A stretch of 10,542 nt of DNA from CAZPEV01 sp964585635 (GTDB lineage Bacteria; Zixibacteria; MSB-5A5; GN15; JAAZOE01). The notes under the pieces are model-generated. The model saw only the letters and a list, made by a program, of their open reading frames with translations, made no database searches and had not been told where the DNA came from. Positions within the stretch are counted from its first letter, which is position 1. The number at the start of each line of letters is the position of its first letter. Below are positions 6,897-10,542 of this stretch, one piece after another. The DNA is taken from positions 1 to 10,542 of the forward strand of contig CAZPEV010000118.1 of NCBI GenBank assembly GCA_964585635.1. Direction: 5' to 3'. The position numbers and the translations under genes were made by a program.

Positions 6897-7802
6897 ATGG
6901 ATGACTACGATGCACATCTGACCGCCTTTGTCAATCACCTGACCCGCTCCGGGCGGTATTCGCGTCTGACTGTCGACAGCTACGCCCGCGACCTGCGGCG
7001 GTTTGCCGTCTATCTGACCGAGCAGGGCTTTCCCCAGGGTGCCTCCAAAGAGGGAAACCGGGTGCTGCTGCGGGTTTATTTGGGGCGCCTGCACGACGCC
7101 AAAATCTCCAATCGCTCGATCGCCCGCTTTCTTTCCTCACTGGCGACTTTCCAGCTGTTCTTGACCGAACACAAAGCTGATAGCGGTCTCTTATTCGAAG
7201 TACCGACGATCAAGTACTCCCGCAAGCTGGCGCATTTTCTCTCTCCCCAGCAGGTGAGCGAACTTCTTGAACCGAATCCATCCCCGAACATGGATCGCTT
7301 TCAGCTCCTGCGCGACCTGACGATGATGGAATTCTTATACAGCGCCGGCGTTCGGCGGGCGGAGTTGGTCGGAATCAGGCTGGCTTCGGTCGATATCGAG
7401 CGCATGCTGGTGACCGTTTTCGGGAAGGGGAGCAAGGAACGAACGATCCCGCTGGGAGACCCGGCCCTGGACAGCTTCCGGCGTTATCTGCGGCTGCGAG
7501 CGGAACAGTTGGAGAAAACCGGCCAATCGACAGAGTTTTTGTTTATTAATCGCTCCGGCAGGCCATTGACCGTCCGCAGCGTCGATCGGATCGTGAAGAC
7601 CTATGGCCTTAAGACCGGCCTGCGGGTGACGCCGCACATGCTGCGACACAGCTTTGCCACCCATCTGCTGGACAATGGCGCCGATATCCGCGCCATCCAG
7701 GAAATGCTGGGGCATGAGGCGTTGTCGACGACGCAGGTGTATACGCATGTCACGGCCGGGCGGTTGAAAGAAGCCTACAAGAAAGCGCATCCGCGCGCAT
7801 GA
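6897..7802 (+). CDS. xerC: XerC/XerD-type tyrosine recombinase
   Basis: The 301-residue protein has the size and layout of Xer recombinases, which resolve chromosome dimers at dif. The N-terminal SAM-like DNA-binding domain spans about 1-95 and the catalytic domain about 110-290. All catalytic residues are visible: R153 (S-A-G-V-R-R-A-E-L), K177 (G-K-G-S-K-E-R), H247 and R250 (T-P-H-M-L-R-H-S-F-A-T-H), H273 (L-G-H) and nucleophile Y282 (Q-V-Y-T-H-V). ATG 6897 is the first start after an in-frame TAG at 6873; no clear ribosome site precedes it. The xerC-hslV-hslU order is a known conserved arrangement and argues for a housekeeping Xer protein rather than a phage integrase. Whether it is strictly XerC, XerD or a single-Xer enzyme cannot be told here. 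Confidence 0.9.
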   Translation: MDDYDAHLTAFVNHLTRSGRYSRLTVDSYARDLRRFAVYLTEQGFPQGASKEGNRVLLRVYLGRLHDAKISNRSIARFLSSLATFQLFLTEHKADSGLLFEVPTIKYSRKLAHFLSPQQVSELLEPNPSPNMDRFQLLRDLTMMEFLYSAGVRRAELVGIRLASVDIERMLVTVFGKGSKERTIPLGDPALDSFRRYLRLRAEQLEKTGQSTEFLFINRSGRPLTVRSVDRIVKTYGLKTGLRVTPHMLRHSFATHLLDNGADIRAIQEMLGHEALSTTQVYTHVTAGRLKEAYKKAHPRA

Positions 7803-7811
7803 GGTGACGAC

Positions 7812-8351
7812 ATGAATCTGCAGATACGGGGCACCACCATCTTGGGTGTCAGAATCGGCAACAAGGTGGCGCTGGGCGGCGACGGCCAGGTCACCTTCGG
7901 CGAGAGCATCATGAAGGCCAACGCCGTCAAGCTGCGCCGATTGTATCACGACCGAATTCTGGCCGGGTTTGCCGGATCGGCCGCCGATGCCTTCGCGCTG
8001 TTCGAGCTGTTCGAGAAAAAGATCGACGAATTTTCCGGCCGTCTGCCGCGCGCCGCCGTGGAGCTGGCCAAGGATTGGCGCCGCGACCGGCTTCTACGCC
8101 ATCTGGAGGCGCTTCTGGCTGTGGTCGACCGCGAGCATTCCCTGATCATCACCGGCAAGGGGGATGTCGTCGAACCGGACGACGGCATCATCGCCATCGG
8201 CTCCGGCGGCAACTATGCCCTGGCGGCCGCTCGGGCGTTGACCTTGTCGACCAGCCTGAGTCCCGCCGACGTTGTCCGCCAGTCGCTGGAGATTGCCGCC
8301 GGCATTTGCGTTTTCACCAACAGCCATATCACGATCGAAACGTTGGAGTGA
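7812..8351 (+). CDS. hslV: HslV (ClpQ), peptidase subunit of the HslUV protease
   Basis: This 179-residue N-terminal-nucleophile threonine peptidase forms the proteolytic double ring of HslUV in the cytoplasm. A seven-residue leader (M-N-L-Q-I-R-G) precedes T8-T9-I, so self-cleavage would expose T8 as the catalytic threonine. G-G-D-G-Q-V-T (22-28), a downstream M-K-A-N-A-V-K-L-R-R-L segment with the active-site lysine, A-G-F-A-G-S-A-A-D-A, and A-V-E-L-A-K-D-W-R are classic HslV blocks. A GAGGTGA ribosome site overlaps the xerC stop. The gene starts nine bases after xerC and is followed after two bases by hslU, so the three are probably one transcript. Confidence 0.96.
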   Translation: MNLQIRGTTILGVRIGNKVALGGDGQVTFGESIMKANAVKLRRLYHDRILAGFAGSAADAFALFELFEKKIDEFSGRLPRAAVELAKDWRRDRLLRHLEALLAVVDREHSLIITGKGDVVEPDDGIIAIGSGGNYALAAARALTLSTSLSPADVVRQSLEIAAGICVFTNSHITIETLE

Positions 8352-8353
8352 GC

Positions 8354-9736
8354 ATGGAAGAGCCACAGGGCACGGCCAACGCAGCGGCGATTCGGGGCAA
8401 GATTCGGCAGTTGAAACCAAAGGAAATCGTCGCCGAGTTGGACAAGCATATCGTCGGCCAGGACCGGGCCAAGCGGTCGGTGGCGATCGCGTTGCGCAAC
8501 CGCTGGCGGCGGCAGGAAATCCAATCCGATATCTCCGGCGATATCATGCCGGCCAACATCCTGATGATCGGCCCGACCGGCGTGGGCAAGACCGAGATTT
8601 CGCGGCGGTTGGCGAATCTCACCGGGGCGCCGTTCGTCAAGGTCGAGGCCTCCAAGTTCACCGAGGTCGGGTATGTCGGCCGGGACGTGGAATCGATGAT
8701 TCGCGATCTGGTGGAACTGGCCGTCAACATGGTCAAGGAAGAGAAAGCCAAACATGTGGCCGATGAGGCCGCCCGACGCACCACCAATCGATTGCTCGAC
8801 CTGCTGCTGCCGTCGTTGCCGGGCAAGGTTCCGACGGAGGAGGAGAGAAGCCGCAACGAGTCGACCCGAGAGCGCCTGAAAGGGATGCTGGAAAACGGCC
8901 TGTTGGAGGACCGCACCGTCGAAGTCGAGGTGACGCCGTCCGCAATGCCGATCGTCGAGGTCTTCACCCCCCAGGGGATGGAAGAAATGGGGATCAACTT
9001 CCGGGAGATGTTCGGCAACCTGATGCCGCCGCAACGTTCCAAAAAGCAAAAGATGACGATCTCCGAGGCCCGCCGGGTTCTGGAGGCGGAGGAAACGGGC
9101 AAGCTGGTGAACATGGAGGAGGTCGTGGCGACGGCGCTGGAGCGGGCGCAGGAGGCCGGCATCGTCTTTATCGACGAGATCGACAAGATCGTCGGCAGCA
9201 GCAGCAAGGTCGGGCCGGACGTTTCCCGCGAGGGGGTCCAGCGCGATATCCTGCCGGTGGTCGAGGGGTGCGCCGTGACGACCAAGTACGGCATGGTGCG
9301 AACCGATCATATTCTGTTCATCGCCGCCGGCGCCTTCCACGGCCGGTCACCGTCGGATTTGATTCCCGAATTGCAGGGCCGTTTCCCCATCCGCGTGGAG
9401 TTGGATTCGCTCGGGGCCGATGACTTCGTGCGGATCCTGACCGAACCGAAGGCGGCCCTCACCCGCCAGTACAAAGAAATGCTGGCCACCGAAGGAGTGA
9501 GCATCGAATTCACCGCTGCGGCGATCACCGAAATCGCCCGGATTGCCGCCGAGGTCAACGAATCGTCGGAAAATATCGGAGCGCGGCGGCTGCATACGGT
9601 CATGACGACCCTTCTGGACGATTACATGTTTGACGCCCCCGATTGCGTCAAGGCGGTGACGATCACCCCGGAGATGGTGATAGAGAAGTTGTCGAAGATC
9701 GTCGAGGACAAGGACCTCAGCCGGTATATCTTGTAG
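8354..9736 (+). CDS. hslU: HslU (ClpY), AAA+ unfoldase of the HslUV protease
   Basis: This 460-residue ATPase unfolds substrates and feeds them into HslV. Seen in order: the N-terminal L-D-K-H-I-V-G-Q block (29-36), Walker A G-P-T-G-V-G-K-T (73-80), the G-Y-V-G pore loop (106-109), a charged I-domain insertion (about 125-240), Walker B V-F-I-D-E-I-D (271-277), arginine finger region E-L-Q-G-R-F (339-344), sensor 2 G-A-R-R (409-412), and the C-terminal D-L-S-R-Y-I-L tail that docks into HslV. The frame stays open to 8075 inside hslV, but ATG 8354 is right: the family N-terminus begins here and GGAG lies at 8345-8348. It ends only three bases before the REP region. Confidence 0.97.
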   Translation: MEEPQGTANAAAIRGKIRQLKPKEIVAELDKHIVGQDRAKRSVAIALRNRWRRQEIQSDISGDIMPANILMIGPTGVGKTEISRRLANLTGAPFVKVEASKFTEVGYVGRDVESMIRDLVELAVNMVKEEKAKHVADEAARRTTNRLLDLLLPSLPGKVPTEEERSRNESTRERLKGMLENGLLEDRTVEVEVTPSAMPIVEVFTPQGMEEMGINFREMFGNLMPPQRSKKQKMTISEARRVLEAEETGKLVNMEEVVATALERAQEAGIVFIDEIDKIVGSSSKVGPDVSREGVQRDILPVVEGCAVTTKYGMVRTDHILFIAAGAFHGRSPSDLIPELQGRFPIRVELDSLGADDFVRILTEPKAALTRQYKEMLATEGVSIEFTAAAITEIARIAAEVNESSENIGARRLHTVMTTLLDDYMFDAPDCVKAVTITPEMVIEKLSKIVEDKDLSRYIL

Positions 9737-9739
9737 CCG

Positions 9740-9761
9740 GACGGTTGGCCCACCATTTATG
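9740..9761 (+). repeat. truncated REP (left arm only)
   Basis: These 22 bases match the first 22 bases of the full REP at 9762 except for one T/G difference, and directly abut it. The 3' half of the hairpin (GTGGGC) is missing, so this is a broken or slipped copy. It starts three bases after the hslU stop codon. Confidence 0.8.
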
Positions 9762-9789
9762 GACGGGTGGCCCACCATTTATGGTGGGC
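9762..9789 (+). repeat. REP element, copy 1 (hairpin)
   Basis: GACGGGTG is followed by GCCCACCA-TTTA-TGGTGGGC, an 8-bp stem with a 4-base loop at 9770-9789. The short G-rich head plus imperfect-free hairpin fits a REP. Being 25 bases after the hslU stop, the hairpin could also protect or attenuate the hslU transcript; there is no T run. Confidence 0.85.
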
Positions 9790-9843
9790 TGTGTTTTGTA
9801 GCTCGTGATAAACATTTTCAAAGCATGAGGATAATAACCATAT

Positions 9844-9883
9844 ATGCCCCGGCTTCGCCACTATGACAACCTTGGAACAGCTC
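9844..9883 (+). pseudogene. duplicated 5' fragment of the RAYT gene
   Basis: These 40 bases repeat the first 13 codons of the transposase at 9966 exactly (M-P-R-L-R-H-Y-D-N-L-G-T-A). The frame then runs through the second REP (R-R-V-A-H-H-L-W-W and on) and stops at TGA 9928-9930, giving a 28-codon ORF. It is best read as a by-product of the tandem duplication, not a working gene. Confidence 0.8.
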
Positions 9884-9911
9884 GACGGGTGGCCCACCAT
9901 TTATGGTGGGC
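9884..9911 (+). repeat. REP element, copy 2 (left REP of the RAYT unit)
   Basis: Identical to the REP at 9762-9789, with hairpin at 9892-9911. It lies 54 bases before the transposase ATG and forms the left flank of the REP-rayT-REP unit. Confidence 0.85.
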
Positions 9912-10005
9912 TGTGTTACGTCGCTCGTGATAAACATTCTCAAAGCATGAGGATAATAACTATATATGCCCCGGCTTCGCCACTATGACAACCTTGGAAC
10001 AGCTC
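9884..10005 (+). repeat. 122-bp tandem duplication, copy 2
   Basis: Second unit of the direct repeat, adjoining copy 1 with no gap. Its coding part continues into the intact transposase gene, so this copy is the functional leader. Confidence 0.95.
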
Positions 10006-10469
10006 GTTTCATCACATTCTCATGCTACCGGAAGCACCCGTATCTGCTGGATGAGGGGTGCGTGTTAAGCCTGCTGGAGCAAATGAAAACGATTCGCACG
10101 GAATACGCCGTGAGGATTTTGGGCTATGTGATTATGCCTGATCATGTTCATCTGGTCCTGGACCCGCCGGCTGCCGTCAATTTGGGAGTCTTAATCGGCC
10201 AGATGAAGGCTCGGATAGCGTATGCCATAATACCGACACTTCATGATCGGTTGCATCGCCCGGACGGCCATCCTGCCATATGGCAACGACGCTGTTATGA
10301 TCACAATTGCAGAAGCACGACGGTGGTGACGGAGAAGATAATATATTGTCACAATAATCCGGTCAGACGCGGATTAGTGAACAATCCGGAAGATTGGCCG
10401 TGGTCGAGTTACCGCTGGTACAAGGGCGACCGTCGGGTACCGCTTGACATTGACGGCATTGAGTTGTAG
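9966..10469 (+). CDS. rayT: REP-associated tyrosine transposase (RAYT, IS200-like Y1 HUH family)
   Basis: This 167-residue single-domain HUH/Y1 endonuclease has the usual RAYT length. The metal-binding HUH motif is in M-P-D-H-V-H-L-V-L (H60 and H62). The W-Q-R-R-C-Y-D-H block (106-113) and I-I-Y-C-H-N-N-P-V-R-R-G-L-V (125-138) follow, then D-W-P-W-S-S-Y (143-149), all RAYT hallmarks. By analogy with the E. coli RAYT, Y127 in the Y-x-x-x-N-P block is the likely nucleophile; Y111 is a less likely alternative. The enzyme would cut single-stranded REP DNA. REPs flank it in opposite orientation, which supports this role. The ribosome site is poor (GAGG at 9949-9952, 13 bases before ATG). Base composition looks lower in GC than hslU. 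The ORF is intact, so the element may still be active. Confidence 0.92.
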   Translation: MPRLRHYDNLGTARFITFSCYRKHPYLLDEGCVLSLLEQMKTIRTEYAVRILGYVIMPDHVHLVLDPPAAVNLGVLIGQMKARIAYAIIPTLHDRLHRPDGHPAIWQRRCYDHNCRSTTVVTEKIIYCHNNPVRRGLVNNPEDWPWSSYRWYKGDRRVPLDIDGIEL

Positions 10470-10483
10470 GGTATGGGAAGAAA

Positions 10484-10511
10484 GCCCATCATAAATGATG
10501 GGCCACCCGTC
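10484..10511 (-). repeat. inverted REP (right flank of the RAYT unit)
   Basis: Read on the minus strand it is GACGGGTG followed by GCCCATCA-TTTA-TGATGGGC, matching the left REPs at 26 of 28 positions. The two changes are a C-to-T and the paired G-to-A, so the 8-bp stem (10484-10503) stays perfectly paired. It begins 14 bases after the transposase stop. Confidence 0.88.
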
Positions 10512-10542
10512 AAATGATAATGCCATGAGAAGCGAGACTGGA

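Larger units (their letters stand above)
9762..9883 (+). repeat. 122-bp tandem duplication, copy 1
   Basis: Copy 1 and copy 2 (9884-10005) are head-to-tail and differ at five bases. All five differences lie between the REP hairpin and the ATG. Each unit holds a REP, a spacer leader and the first 40 bases of the RAYT transposase gene. The REP part and the coding part are identical between copies. Confidence 0.95.
9740..10511 (+). mobile_element. REP-rayT-inverted REP element
   Basis: The unit spans a truncated REP, two direct REP copies, the intact RAYT gene and an inverted REP. It sits just after hslU, outside any other gene. RAYT genes are usually single-copy and act on REPs scattered elsewhere in the genome, so this may be the REP source locus rather than a freely moving insertion sequence. 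The right boundary is taken as the end of the inverted REP. Confidence 0.75.

Noticed and set aside
6694..7802. tRNA plus tyrosine recombinase as an integrated island with selC as attachment site
   Set aside because: The recombinase looks like a housekeeping Xer protein joined to hslVU, and I saw no second copy of the tRNA 3' end in the window.
8075..8353. In-frame 93-codon upstream extension of hslU
   Set aside because: It lies inside hslV in another frame, is Arg/His-rich with no family match, and ATG 8354 has a ribosome site and the conserved HslU start.
9740..10005. CRISPR array from the repeated REP units
   Set aside because: The units are head-to-tail duplicates with near-identical spacers and include coding sequence; there are no unique spacers or cas genes.

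Overview
The window is about 10.5 kb of moderately GC-rich, tightly packed bacterial DNA. Every gene I can support is on the + strand. It looks like ordinary chromosome with one small REP/RAYT element at the right end. No rRNA or taxonomic marker is present, so the host is inferred only. A Bat operon, a full bacillithiol pathway, HslVU and a selenocysteine tRNA together suggest a deep-branching Gram-negative lineage of the FCB type (for example Zixibacteria-like), with low confidence.

Bases 1-1956 hold the end of a Bat operon: batD (5'-truncated by the window edge), then a batE-like TPR/SH3 gene overlapping it by 4 bases. After a short intergenic region with a candidate sigma70-type promoter, 2058-3104 encodes a polytopic membrane protein of the lysylphosphatidylglycerol synthetase/flippase-like family. 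Bases 3186-6646 hold all three enzymes of bacillithiol synthesis, in the order bshC, bshA, bshB1, with overlapping ends. BshA makes GlcNAc-malate, BshB1 deacetylates it and BshC is assigned the cysteine addition.

Bases 6694-6786 encode a selenocysteine tRNA (selC), so the organism very probably makes selenoproteins. It has the diagnostic 6-bp D stem, UCA anticodon and long variable arm. Its acceptor stem looks as if one G is missing from the 3' strand. Next is a compact xerC-hslV-hslU cluster (6897-9736): a chromosome-dimer recombinase plus the two subunits of the HslUV protease.

Four bases after the hslU stop the DNA changes character. A partial REP is followed by a full REP hairpin inside a 122-bp tandem duplication. 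A RAYT-type HUH/Y1 transposase gene (9966-10469) follows, and then an inverted REP. The two REP arms differ by compensating base changes that keep the hairpin paired. This REP-rayT-REP unit, with its duplicated leader and a broken copy of the rayT start, is the most unusual part of the window.
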